Position numbers and translations under genes: made by a program | Part shown: piece by piece, positions 22,913 to 34,772 of the stretch | Position numbering within the stretch: position 1 is the stretch's first letter | How the letters are laid out: the number at the start of each line of letters is the position of its first letter | The notes under the pieces: generated by a model | Told to the model about the DNA's origin: nothing | Databases searched by the model: none | What the model saw: the letters and a program-made list of their open reading frames with translations, nothing else | Source of the DNA: Rhyzopertha dominica | Taxonomy: Eukaryota; Arthropoda; Insecta; Coleoptera; Bostrichidae | Length of the DNA: 64,000 bases | NCBI GenBank assembly: GCA_025024175.1 | Contig: QCXZ01000041.1 | Location: 45,565,786 to 45,629,785, forward strand | Direction: 5' to 3'

Positions 22913-24702
22913 ATTCACATGTTTAATATTAAAAATACCTACACCTTACGATCAATTTTTTCGAATTTATAAGCTATCACAGCTGTTTTGTGGATTAGAT
23001 GCTACCTATTAATAAAATATAAAAACATGGCAAATACCCAATTGGTGGGTGTTACCAAACACCCTAAAAGCGTGACTGAAATTCCACCTCCCAGCGCTAA
23101 TAAACACTCGAAGCTGTCGTCGGCAGCATCTCACCAACTTCCCTGATTTGTTCAAAGGAATGCAATATACCTTTCTATTGTACTGTTTTGTCAGCAGAGC
23201 TCTGCCGTCCTACTGGAAACTAAACTTTAATTCCTCGTAATTTAGAAACTACGCTCGCATTAAAACGGTAGCGGCGTCGTACGGATTCCTGGGGGCGGCC
23301 CCGACCCCAGAAGGCGACAAACTCACCTGGATCCGCACAGAAGTATAAACTTCCCAGCATGCAAACTATAAATCTCCCTGGATAATGCTGTTGCACTCCC
23401 GAACATTCATTTGTGTTTGTCTTTTATCTCAACCACATTGTTGTGTCGCGCGGCGAGTCAGATCGGATAATTTAGTGGATTTATGGGAATCCGAGGCCTT
23501 TAAAACCCCCGGCCGTAACGTACGACTACCGAGCGACCGTTAATAATTCCGATATTAAGGCATCAAAGACAAATGCCTCATTTATTCCGACTTGCAATGA
23601 AAGCTGATATTTAAAATGCAATTTATTCTGCTTTATGCCATTCTCTTTTCAGCTCATTTACTCTCGGGTTTGCGTCCAACGTTAAATTTAAATTGCTTCT
23701 CGGTCGCCCAAGTACTGGCGGGGTATTATGTAAGGGTAGTTATACAAAGATGCTAAAAACAAATTAAAAAAGCTTTCGTGATATAAAAGCGTACTGACAT
23801 CCGTTTAAAAAAATGCAATCTGTTGATAAACCAACAGAACTGTGCATTGCGTATCATGTCCAGGTGCAATGTTAAAAACTTATCTCTATAAGTGAAACTT
23901 AAGATAAATTACGACTACTTTAAATTTGGCGCGAATGATGATCTAATGAGAAGGTTGTCGGGAAAGCAGGCATAAATTTAAAAAAAAGTAACTCGCTGCG
24001 GTCAGGACTCGAAGTCGAATCTCCTGAACGGTACTCAGGTATGTTTACATTAAAATAAGCTTTGTATATTAACATGAAAATATGCATATGTAGCTACATA
24101 CAAAGAAAAAGCATATACGGCTTCTCAAATGAGTACATACGAGCACGTTATATAACTAATTAAAAGTGATGACTTAACAAATGATCGACAAACTGCTAAC
24201 TACAAGAAATGAAGAAAAGCGGGCGAAAAAGAGGCTTATAATGCAGCAGTAAAATAGTTATTGATGTAGATTGCAAATATTTTGTTGACAACTTCTATGG
24301 TAGTGATGGACCTTCAACTTCAAGGCAACGTAAAGTAAGTTTTGCCATAAGACAATTATTTAGAAGCTGTTATTTTCCGAATGGCTGTTGTAAACTTGAT
24401 GAAGGGGTCGGATGCCAGAAGATAGCCATCCAAGGTAAATAATAAAGTTGTCACTTACTGCAAAGAGGGTTTTGATAATTGTCAACGACCATTTCTTAAC
24501 TTCGATGTCTTGGTCTGACTTGATGAATGGGCATCAAATTGTAATAAACAATATTCTAATATTAATCTGCATAATTTAACAATTTATTAACAGCTATTAC
24601 AATAGAAAGATTCATGCCAGCAACAACTCCTATGAAACTTGTGAAAAAATATTAAAAATATTCCATCTGTCTGTGTTGCACTTGGACAATTAATTCATAT
24701 AC
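22913..24702. other. gene-free interval with GC-elevated island 23090-23730
   Basis: The island has no long frame. It contains atttatggga, tttaaaacccccgg, gttaataattccg and several taaattt/aattta words. Candidate regulatory DNA by composition. 23730-24702 is AT-rich with nothing recognised. Confidence 0.35.
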
Positions 24703-25560
24703 AGGGTGATTAATTAAGAATGGGCAATTTCTGAACTGGAGATACTACACACCAAAATATGGTGATTGAGGAGCTTAACATGCCCTATACAAATGTTGCA
24801 GGTTTATGAGTTACAGGGTATTCAAGGTTGGAATTTTAATTTGAAATTTTTCAATAATTTTGTGATTTTAAGCAGTACCGTCTGCAAAATTGACAGCTTT
24901 ATGTTTTTTGGCAAAAGTATTACGAATTTAATGCTAAATTTAGCACCCTGTTACTTAAGTAAATTACAAAATACCTATATATTTTGCCGAACGAGTTATG
25001 GCTAAAATGACTCTTGTTTATTTCATGTAACTCTATCAGTTTTTGAACATTTAATGAATTTTGTTTGTTGTAAAATGAATTTATTCTTTTAAATTACTAC
25101 AATGCGGGTAACAATAGTATAGGCAACAAATAACAATCAGTAACAGTAATAAAAGAAAACTTCGAAGTAAATGCTCAAAATGACCGCCTTCCACTTCAAT
25201 GCATTTTTTAAGGCGTATTCTCAATCATCTTTGAATAGTAAATAACGTTTCTCGATTATTTTTAATAATATTAGTAGCTTCTTGAATTTTCTGTCGTAAT
25301 TCTTCGATGGAATTAATTGTTCTGTTATAAAGCATGACCTTCATTTGTGACCATATTGAGAAGTCTAGAGGGTTGAAATCTGGACTTCTAGGTGACCAAA
25401 CGTTTAAGCTGACATCAGTGTACAATGTTGTCAGATAACTTTCTTTCAAAGCATGTTACCATGTTTAAGGCTGACAGTGACACTTGACATTGACAATCTA
25501 CCCTCCATTTTTTCGCTGTTAGTGCACGTATTTTAAAGTTTCTGGTACTTATATGTAGAA
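24703..25560 (-). mobile_element. mariner-like element, partial, second family
   Basis: The end tacagggtgattaattaag at about 24702 follows ata and has the form of a TA-flanked mariner-type terminal repeat. The subterminal 24720-25190 is non-coding. Reverse-strand coding at 25225-25449 ends in WSPRSPDFNPLDFSIWSQMK. The other terminus was not found, so it is 5'-truncated. Confidence 0.6.
25225..25449 (-). pseudogene. Tc1/mariner transposase C-terminal fragment
   Basis: VWSPRSPDFNPLDFSIWSQM is the third-catalytic-residue block (an S-P-D-x-N-P-x-D/E pattern); the aspartate of SPD and the LDF aspartate are kept. It is followed by the usual IEELRQKIQEA helix. The catalytic core upstream is missing or scrambled. 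Confidence 0.7.
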
Positions 25561-26149
25561 CATAACACAACTGAATTGCAGTTAAACTTGATATGGCTTG
25601 ATATGGCAACAATGAAGACAAGTGACTTCATACTAACGTAATTTTAAAGTTCTGTGAACAGCCGCATACAATGATATCGATTCCCCGCCAAGCTCACGGA
25701 TTTGAAAGTGGTCAATTATTTTAGAGGTCATTTGAAAAGTAGGGTACACCCTAATCAAGCGCACTATTTTTGACCCATTCAAGAACAACATTCTAACATT
25801 ACGAAGACCATACCTGAAAGTGTTATGAAGCATTCTATCGAAAGGGGAAGCATCTGTCTCGCTTCCAGAGGTGACTATTTGGCATCAAGCACGAAGCATG
25901 AATGTCATAAAACAATGAGTGTTATTCGTATATCATGCTTGAAACCGGAAATTCTCAAAATATAAAATATAAAACCAAGCCGTCGCGCGTCATTCTGTAC
26001 ATGCAGATGTCTCACAAAACACGCAGCATCCAATGAAAAATTCATACCCTTCAAAACTAAATCTCTGCAAATCATTTCACGTTCAACGTGAATTGAGTGT
26101 AGCAAATGTTCTCACCTCTTGTAATATTTCACAACGCCCACAAAGCGAC
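25561..26149. other. gene-free stretch
   Basis: Short reverse-strand frames (66 codons each) carry no recognised motif. Confidence 0.4.
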
Positions 26150-26860
26150 ATCTCACCTTTGACATGAAATGCACAATTCACCCCAAATTTGACCCGGCGG
26201 GCCAATATTTTTCAGGCTACTTCAGGCCCGCCGTTACCATTAAATCGCGCGTGATCACCAGACGAGACGTTCCTAAATTTAACCGGCAAACGGCAATCAT
26301 CAAAGTTGGTAAAATAAAAAGGCCGTTGAGCGGTAGTTTACTGCAATAAACGTGGCAAATATAAGTTTAAACGCCGTTTATTAACAGTCCTCAATGGGTT
26401 ATTAAACTTTTTAGAGCGCTTTTTGATGGCGACCGCATTTGCAATTCAAATAGTAAAAAATTCGCAATAAAACTGTCTACAGTATTATTAATGCCGTTCT
26501 GCATGTATTTCGTCTACGTGCAGGGGTAGTAAACACGTTGGTGGTTGCACAGATGCAATTTACAATTACGCGTGCAGACGGGGGTTTCAGATTCTTATTG
26601 CTCTCCGTTTAGTGATCATTACCATTTAGTGGCTGTAGTGGAAGCACACGAACATACGAGAATGTGATTCGGGGTTTTGTAAACTCACGTACACTTACCT
26701 CGTTCGCCATATATGAACATTGTTTCACTTAATGTTGTTACGTCCCAGATTGTTATTTTGATCCGAAATGCCTTGTAAACACAAACGCAACCATAAGACA
26801 TTCGCGGGCCACGGCTTACTGTAGTGGAGACGGTCGTGCAGTTCAAAAAAAACTATAAAG
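26150..26860. other. GC-elevated non-coding island, candidate regulatory DNA
   Basis: Contains gcaataaacgtgg, cgtttattaacag, accattaaatcg and gttattaaac words, each like homeodomain or caudal-type sites, with no convincing coding frame. Inference only. Confidence 0.3.
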
Positions 26861-28869
26861 TTGACAAATAATTTGGGCGCCAGAATAGGCTCTCACCCCG
26901 CCAGGTATTCCCACACCACCCTATCCTGAGCTAGCACGAATGCAAAAAAACAATCTGAACTAAGATTCAATATATTTATATTATATTCGCAACAGAGAAG
27001 TCGTCGAATTACCTACACAAAATAAATCATTCAAATTCAAAAGATTATAAGTATTCGTACTCAATATAATCGCATAACAAATAATAACTGCATTACTCAA
27101 TAAATATCGACAACGCATCAAAGGCCTTTGTAAGCTGTCCGTACAAAATAGCTTACTTCAATACTAGTACCTTTTATCAACAAGCAATCAGTTGACAACA
27201 AAAAGGAATAACACCACGTAACAAAAAGGAACAATCTGATAATATCAAAAGGAAAATTAATTAACTTCGTCCTAAACTGTTGCACATATAACGTATTAGG
27301 TTTACTATATCTTTAATCAATTTAACCGCATAAAATTGACAATTTATCATAAACAAAATATGCGAGGTACTAAACAATCGAAAAAAACGTTTCTATAGTT
27401 GTAGTACTTGTAATTTACAGTTCAGTGACGGTTAGGCGCACTTATTAGCTACTCTTGCTTTGTGGGGTTACCAGCGGCGGAGATTCAGGGCATTAAGCAT
27501 CTAACAACATCAAACTGCGGTCGGCAAGAAACGTATGGAGGTCTAACTGCAGGTCCGTCCCAGGCACACAGCCTTCAGCCCACAAATGGAAAATGCAGAT
27601 CTCTTGTAAGCCCCAGTTGGCATATAGCTTGTCCTTCAGGTTTAACTGATACAAGATGAAATTTCGTTTATGTAGTAATGAACGTCAAAACAAAAAAATC
27701 CTCTGCCAAAACTGGAGAAGGGTTTAAAAAAATCCAACTGATTACGAGTGGCAACCACGTGATGTGGACTCAGCAAATCTTTATCCCTCAGCGAGGTAGG
27801 TGAAATTTACAATCGAATCTCCACAATCAATGCCAGGAAAACTATTAATAAATTCACCCAAAGGTATTCGTGCAGTTTAATCCCATTAATTGGTCGACTA
27901 GCAAAACTAACCAAAAACTAACAAATTCCACTATCAGCGTCGGAACTAGCGCAATTACTTTTGCTGTTGCCACAATGAAAATCAGATCACAAATCCCAAG
28001 TCGAAAAATCGAGAACGAATAAAAAAAGTTTCGAGGAAGAGCATTCCAAAGCAGAGCAAGCAGTATCGGAAAAATACAATAGATACCAGCACTTGTCGGA
28101 ACCATAAATCAAGAATATTAATTGAAAATAAATGACCGTTACAATGTATAGTGGATTTGGGTGTAACCCTTTGATTCACTATACATATCCAGATGATTCG
28201 CAATACACGAAATCAAGCAGAAGGTAATCTTGCGCTATTTGACATCTGATAGCTATACTCCGTTCCAGAAGTAGAGAAATTAATAAATCTAGCACAGCAC
28301 AGCGCACCAGCGACGTGAAGCATAGAACCTTTAAAAGTGTTTAAAGAAATATTCAAACTTCGGCGGCATATTAAATATTAAATAAAGTTATTTGTAGCCG
28401 ATTTCTACAGTATTTTGTTTATAAACACGTTGTTTTGAATTTAACGTACCTTCGCGAAACATCTGCATATATTTTTCTAGGGAACGTAAGGCGATAAATT
28501 TTGATCATTTCTCGCTTTTGACAGCTCCATGCCCCCGCATGATAAACGCGGATGCAGGTAATTGTATTTAAAACGTTTTTCTGCACGAGAGCAGGCACTG
28601 GATCAATTTGCGCTTTATTCTGGTGGTGTAGAGANGGNNACGATATATCAGTGTTATTTGAAATAGAAAACAAATCAGTTGTGACGCCAATGTTTTACCG
28701 CGAATGTTGTAATTAAGATACACGCATTCCATAAATATGTAGCACAGTTATATATAGTAAATTATTTTTTAAACTATTGAGAAGCAACATCAAGAGAATC
28801 AAAACTTGGGGAGGAGATAAACAATACTCGCGTCTATAATTTAATATGTTGAATGGATTCAAAGGTGCA
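26861..28869. other. gene-free interval
   Basis: A ttgggcgccag word at about 26872 looks like the reverse of an LTR-element primer-binding site, but no paired LTR was found. 27440-27660 has raised GC. Reverse-strand frames at 27854-28203 overlap each other and show no known motif. Confidence 0.4.
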
Positions 28870-29425
28870 TTCATTATAAAACATCCTGAACCAATTAGGT
28901 AGCTTGGAAACAAGCTGATTGAACGTATGTGCTTTGTCTCACTTTTTTTTATCAGATAACTCTGATGATCGTTTCGACCTAGAACGGTCATTGTCAAAGA
29001 GATAACAGCGTTATACTAAACTCAAATGTGCAGAATTTTGTTTGTATCCCCTTTTTTACAGGGGTTGTAAAATACAGTTGTAAAATCTNNCGCCTGGGTT
29101 TGAAGGTCGACTTTATAATTTCGGCAATATCAAAGGCGTACTGGACGTGGGAATTTCTATTTGTGTATTTGCCAAATGTTTTTTCTGATGCTGAGCTTTT
29201 TTAATTTCCAAAAGTTCTAAAAGGTTCAGTTTTTTACCTTTCCTTTCGCAATGCAAAATTTTGACGTCGTTTTCATCTAAGTGATGGTTATTTCTTATGT
29301 AATGGTCATTGGTCAGCAAAACCTGTTGTGCTTTTGTTTGAATTTATATTCGAAACGTGTTCTTTAATTCTGTTTTTTAATAGCTCTACCTGATTGTCCT
29401 ATGTATATCATGTCACATTGCATGA
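28870..29425 (-). mobile_element. Penelope-like element, 5'-truncated, reverse orientation
   Basis: Mirror copy of the element at 29430-30250. The C-terminal GIY-YIG part (CDMIYIGQSGRAI near 29410, then NNHHLDENDVKILHC and AQHQKKHLANTQIEIP, ending at 29113) is followed by the shared 3' tail with tacaggggttgtaaaatac, the gaccgttctaggtcg stem region and agcttgtttccaagctac. Confidence 0.8.
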
Positions 29426-29429
29426 AGAA

Positions 29430-30250
29430 AAGAAAGAAAAGAAAGTTTCGAAAAAGAATTGACGACAATTAAACAAATACCCTTTAACAATGGATACGAC
29501 ACAAAAATTGTGGACCAAATACTTAATAAGCAATATGAAATTAGAATACAAAGAATGCTGTACAATGCTAACATCAATGAAAAAGAACATATTTTTGCCG
29601 CAGTAAATTATGTCAAAGGAGTTAGTGTTTGTGTTAAAAATAGGCTGAATAGACTCGGAATAAAAGCAATATAGATTAATAAGTGCAATTTGGGAGGTCT
29701 TTTAGTTAACAATAAGCCAAAATCCAATAAATTGAACAAAAAAGGTATTTACCAAATGAAATGCATGCAACGTGACATGATATACATAGGACAATCAGGT
29801 AGAGCTATTAAAAACAGAATTAAAGAACACGTTTCGAATATAAATTCAAACAAAAGCACAACAGATTTTGCTGACCATTGCATAAGAAATAACCATCGCT
29901 TAGATGAAAACGACGTCAAAATTTTGCATTGCGCAAGGAAATTAAAAAAGCTCAGCATCAGAAAAAACATTTGGCAAATACACAAATAGAAATTCCCACG
30001 TCCAGTACGCCTTTGATATTGCCGAAATTATAAAGTCGACCTTCAAACCCAGGCGAGAGATTTTACAATTGTATTTTACAACCCCTGTAAAAAAGGGGAT
30101 ACAAACAAAATTCAGCACATCTAGTTTAGTCTAACGCTGTTATCTCTTTGACAATGACCGTTCTAGGTCGAAACGATCGTCAGAGTTATCTGATAAATCA
30201 AGTGAGACAAAGCACATACGTTATATCAGCTTGTTTCCAAGCTACCTAAT
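29430..30250 (+). mobile_element. Penelope-like element, 5'-truncated, forward orientation
   Basis: Begins inside the RT-to-nuclease linker (SFEKELTTIKQIPFNNGY, about 29446), runs through the GIY-YIG domain and ends with the same 3' tail as its mirror partner (to about 30250). A purine-rich run (gaagaaaagaaagaaaag) marks the head-to-head junction. Such inverted partial copies are typical of Penelope-like integration products. Confidence 0.8.
29446..29989 (+). pseudogene. Penelope-like GIY-YIG endonuclease domain
   Basis: The first frame (to 29674) is the linker that ends VCVKNRLNRLGIKAI. After a stop, the next frame contains KGIYQMKCMQRDMIYIGQSG (the GIY and YIG tyrosine motifs), RIKEHVSNI (catalytic arginine and helix) and the histidine/asparagine block DHCIRNNHRLDENDVKILHC. 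Compared with the mirror copy, roughly a dozen codons are deleted after KLKKL, which shifts the reading frame of the C-terminus. Confidence 0.8.
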
Positions 30251-31427
30251 TGGTCTATAATTTAATTTCGTGGAATTTGGAAGTTAATTTAAGTCTTTCA
30301 ATCTATTTAAGTTTTGATGTGTATGTGTTTACAGTTGGACCTTAACATTAAAGTTGAAGGTATTGTTCATTACCGAGACAAATGTGCTAGAAAATTCAAC
30401 ATCGTAGCACCAGACAAAGTGTTAGAAAAGGTTGTATAATAATTTGTCAGTGTCCAAATCAACAGTTAGCGAAGTCCAATCAAAATTCGTCAGGAGCTGT
30501 AATTTATTCTACGATTTACTTTTATCCGTTCGATATCTTCATTGCATAAGTTAATGCACAGGCTCAGTACTTGACAGTAACGTTCTGAAACACCTGGTCT
30601 AAATTGTTACATATATATACATCTAAATTACTAATAATATAATCCATCGTAGAGAAAATGGCCCTAGAACACACAATACCTATTCCAGGGGCGTAACAGA
30701 ATTACACAAATTGAATGAGGAAAGAACAACACAAGGCTGGTTGCAGTACATAAAAGCATCTGATACATTAATATTTCAATCTCCACGAAGAACAATTTTT
30801 TTAAATTATGTGATATTTCCACCAATAGTTTAGGTGGTAGTTCAATAAAATTATTAATATCACTAGATGGAGGCCACACAGCACTCAAGGCCAACGGATA
30901 TAGCCGAGCACTAAAATATCACTTTCAATTAGGTTTTTCACAACAGGAGACTTTCGAAGTGGCTACCGGGGGGCACCGGTCAAAACGATGCAGCTTCTTC
31001 TAACGCTACTTAATTCCAACGTTAATCACTAGAGCTGGAAGATTAGATTCGATTCAAATCGTTCAATCAATCGTAGCATTAAGTAATGGGGTTCCTAGCT
31101 GCATTATTTTGATGGATGCCCCTCTACATTCACATTGGAAAGTCACTTATTTTAAAAAGCCTAATAAATTTACGTCATGGAGGCCAACAAACAAAGTTAT
31201 GGGTTAAAATGTGAGGGGTTGGCCGCCTCTCGGCCCCCAAACATTTATTAAAAAATGTGCGCATCATTTTAACGGTTTCCACTTAAAAAAAACTGTTGTT
31301 TTTCCTCCATGTTTAAGAGTCAATATCTCGGTAGGCGGGCGTTATTTCAAAAAAAGTTATAGTGTTAAATAGTGTTATTTTTACATCAGATTTCAGATTC
31401 CGAGGGGTTGCCCACAGAATGCGGGAC
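30251..31427. other. gene-free interval
   Basis: No coding evidence. At 31418-31436 the text gcgggacaccctctata looks like one end of a mariner-type inverted repeat, but no partner end was found. Confidence 0.4.
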
Positions 31428-31439
31428 ACCCTCTATATC

Positions 31440-31530
31440 AAAGATGACCATTAGGTCAAAACGATGGTCAAAGTTATCTGATAAATCGAGTGAGACAAAG
31501 CACATACGTCCATCAGCTTGTTTTCAAGCT
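31440..31530 (+). repeat. isolated Penelope-like 3' tail
   Basis: atgaccattaggtcaaaacg, then agttatctgataaatcgagtg and gcacatacgtccatcagcttg, match the tail at about 30155-30245 and its mirror at about 28905-28990. No coding part is attached. Confidence 0.8.
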
Positions 31531-34032
31531 ACATGATTTAAAAAAAACTTCTAGCTGCAGGAAATAATTTTATACTTTTTTTACTAGCAACTATATTTAT
31601 TAAGAGGACGTAGACAAAACAATGTTTCATTATTGTGAAAAGCTCTCTTCATTGCTCGTTTATTGCAAGCTCGCCCTGCGGCCTGCGACACTTTTCATCA
31701 AATAACTATTACTGGTTGTTCTTATTTCTGTCAATATATAAGAATAACCTTATGTTGTAAATTAATCCCTCTACGAATCTATTACCACCCTTTGAGTCCT
31801 TTCAGAGAAGAAATTAAGAAACAGCATACTCTAAACTTCAAAAAGTACGATGTGCCGTATACACAAGACTTTTAGATAGCCGTATATTTTTAGCCAACCC
31901 TTAGATCTAAGATCCCGTAGGCTTCAATATCAATATCTCGCGCGATGCAAAGTTAAATTAGAAGGCAGGGCGTAAACCTAAATAAACACATTTCGCAGGC
32001 AAGCACAACAACGCGAAATAATAGTATGTAAATTATTTCGTTGTACAGCAGCAGTGTTCGTCTGATTCCGTAATTACTAATTCTAGGGGAAGCCTTTTAA
32101 CTGGTGGATTAATATCGAACCGCGTATTCAAATTTTCACCGCCCGACGGCGCAGCACAGCGGACGGTTTTTGCTTGAACGGAGAAAACACAAAGGAACCA
32201 AGAGGGCACAACTTGTTGACAGGAAAATGCAGGGGAATACGTTTCCCGCCGCGACGAGAACTTGCATGGAAATGCTGCACAGAAACTTTTCAACCATTGA
32301 AGTCGATTGTGTTCACTGTTTCTTGAGCTTTGTGAACTCAGAATCGATAGGAAATTGCACATCAAACCAAGTAATAATATATCACAAAGAAGTAAAAACT
32401 TTCAATCATCCACACGTGTATAAAAAGGAAATTCTTAAGAGAGTCGATTGTACTAAATGAGGTAACGTGCTATTGAATGAAATTTTCGTAAAATCCATAG
32501 TGTCATCTGAAATGACACACCCACACTTGTCGAATAACGATTTATTAATCAGTTACTTCGCAAGTATAACGCACACATCGCTTTATTATTACGAAGCGGA
32601 ATAATATCTGAATAAATGCCTCTCCTCTGTCACTTGCCTTCCGATTCAATGAAGCATTCACTGGGCGCATTACGTGAGCGATTCAAGGACCTTCAAAATA
32701 GATATACTAATAAAACATGCAATAACCGAACTACTGAGGTGCTGGGGATGCAGTCTTGGCAAAGGCGCGGTAATATATGTATTTATATATATTATTATAA
32801 TTAATTTTGGAGCTGTCACTGCCCCTTCTAGTTAATTTTCTTAAAAATATCATTAAAGCTGTTTCAATTGCGGATTATAAGCAAAACGGTTATGTCTTGT
32901 CTACCTTACAATCGCAAAATCGGTAAAAAAGTGGGATAACTTCACAGCTAAAGTTTAGAAGAATATTGTTTTTATTTCTAATTCACTTACACGCTTACAT
33001 ATACAGTTAAAAATTTGTTTTTTGTTAACTGAAATAATAAAACTTTTAGAAATTATAAGGCATTAAAAATTAAATGGATCTGGGACATGAAAAGAGATAA
33101 ATATCAGCATTTTGCAGTGCATAGTTTCAAACTTCTGATTTATTCCAAACATACCAGTTAAAAAACTTAAAAAAGACGTTTTTGTTTTTAGTGCAAATAA
33201 AGAAAAAAGTGTTAGTGTAACCAATAACTAGAATTAGTTCTATGTAAAATGCATGTCTATGCTGTGCTGTCTAAAAATAGCAGAAATAAACAAAAGATTA
33301 TGTTTCTAGTTGCTAGTACCCTAAAGTAACAGATTCAGGTAGTTAGGTACATATAAACATTATTGTAATTATTGTAGTTAATTATTGTAAGTATTTTGTC
33401 AATAATATTCAACTGATATTTAATTAAATTAGTGACAACTGATGTAGCTGATCAAAGAATAACCGCTTGCCGGCGGTAAAATTATTGTGATGTTATATAG
33501 TTCAGAAAGTACGGGTTATTTGTTTTAGTTAAATAACGCATATTTGGATTATTTTTAAGATCCGCAAAAAAAACAGTGCTGAAGCTGCAACAACGGCAGA
33601 TGAAAAAGATTCAACTTTTGTTTCATTTATTTGACCATTTACAAAAGAAATGGTAACTACAACTGATTGTTATGACCTATTAATGTTTTAAAAAAGCATG
33701 CTCCTATGTATTTATTGCAACTAAATTTTTCTTTAATCTTTACAAGCGTGTCTGCTTCATGCTTGCAAAAGGTAAAATGAAATTTTTATAAGATTGGCTC
33801 GTTTATTTGTAGTTGTTGCAGCTTTAGGCATATAGTTTCTATTGTCTAAGAGACTTTAAAAAATTACACTTTATGTGCATTTTTTAAGAATTTCAGATTT
33901 CGTTTGAGTACCAATTATTGCTTATGAATGTGGGGCTAATCCTTGCATTAACTTTGTAGGATTTAATTTCTGCTGAATCTCAGGAATACAATGAGATAGA
34001 GCTCCATTCATTTGATACCAACAATTATCACA
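31531..34032. other. gene-free interval
   Basis: 31890-32460 has somewhat raised GC and opposing frames without motifs. 33249-33277 carries an isolated arm of the hammerhead repeat (atgcatgtctatgctgtgct) in reverse orientation. Otherwise AT-rich. Confidence 0.4.
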
Positions 34033-34199
34033 AGGCGTTTTTTCGCGATGCAGCAGGTTTAACCAGTATTTTAAACTTATTCTGTACTGACGTCATAGTT
34101 TCGTCAATCGCGAAAATACAATAGTTTAAACTGTTTGTTTTGTTTGTGTGAGTATTAAATGCAGTAGATATTCTATGGTCTTACACCCGGCAATATATC

Positions 34200-34552
34200 T
34201 GTTAGCGCCAAATTTAAAACCTTTTGTAAGCACTTGTCATGCGCGCGCCGAAGGTAGAAGCAGTCACAATTTTACCGCCCGTGAAAAGAGTGGCTCTTCC
34301 AGTTATCGTGCCTCCGATAGTTTTTCATCAGCGAATTCCCAAATAAAATCTGACGGCGAAGAGGATTCCATTGGGTTTCTTCAATCCCTTCGTCCCTCCT
34401 CCTTTTGTCTAAGATTCCCTAAGAAAGAGAACCTCTGGCACCCACGGAATAATCATCAGGGTAAGTCATTGCCATTCAATTAAAAATAGTTCCCAAATAC
34501 AGTCCACAAAATATTTAAAATCCGAACCGGCGCTCATAGAAATTACGCCACA
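34200..34552 (+). repeat. 5' LTR of the BEL/Pao element
   Basis: 353 bp, starts TGTTAGCG and ends ACGCCACA, giving the canonical TG...CA ends. It contains an AATAAA polyadenylation-type signal at 34342-34347 and a good splice-donor match (caggGTAAGT, GT at 34461). Confidence 0.97.
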
Positions 34553-34556
34553 TTTT

Positions 34557-34574
34557 TGGCCCTTCGCGCTCGGA
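34557..34574 (+). promoter_or_regulatory. candidate primer-binding site
   Basis: TGGCCCTTCGCGCTCGGA starts four bases after the LTR and opens with TGG, complementary to the CCA end of a tRNA. I cannot name the tRNA with confidence. Confidence 0.6.
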
Positions 34575-34772
34575 TGGCAGTGCTTACTTAAATTTTGATT
34601 AATTCCCGTCGTTGCTTAATTTGCCGTATTTGTTTTCCATTGAGTATAGCTCGAGATTGTAGTTCGCCCAATTTTCCCATATCCAGTATATCAGTGAGGC
34701 ATACCGCCTTTTTTGTCGCTCGGTAAAAACTTGTTTGTTGGCTCCTCTAGTGTTCAGTTTTACTTCTGAACG

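Noticed and set aside
26860..26900. ttgggcgccag, like a reversed primer-binding site
   Set aside because: No LTR pair, duplication or polypurine tract nearby.
27854..28203. Overlapping hydrophobic reverse-strand frames of 73 and 83 codons
   Set aside because: Phenylalanine- and leucine-rich translation of AT-rich DNA, no homologous motif recognised.
30140..30190. gaccgttctaggtcgaaacg in Penelope-like tails read as a hammerhead
   Set aside because: The helix II pairing and the CUGAUGA element do not fit the canonical core together, so I treat it only as a shared tail motif.
31410..31440. gcgggacaccctctata, like a mariner-type end
   Set aside because: No opposite end and no transposase; too short alone to call an element.
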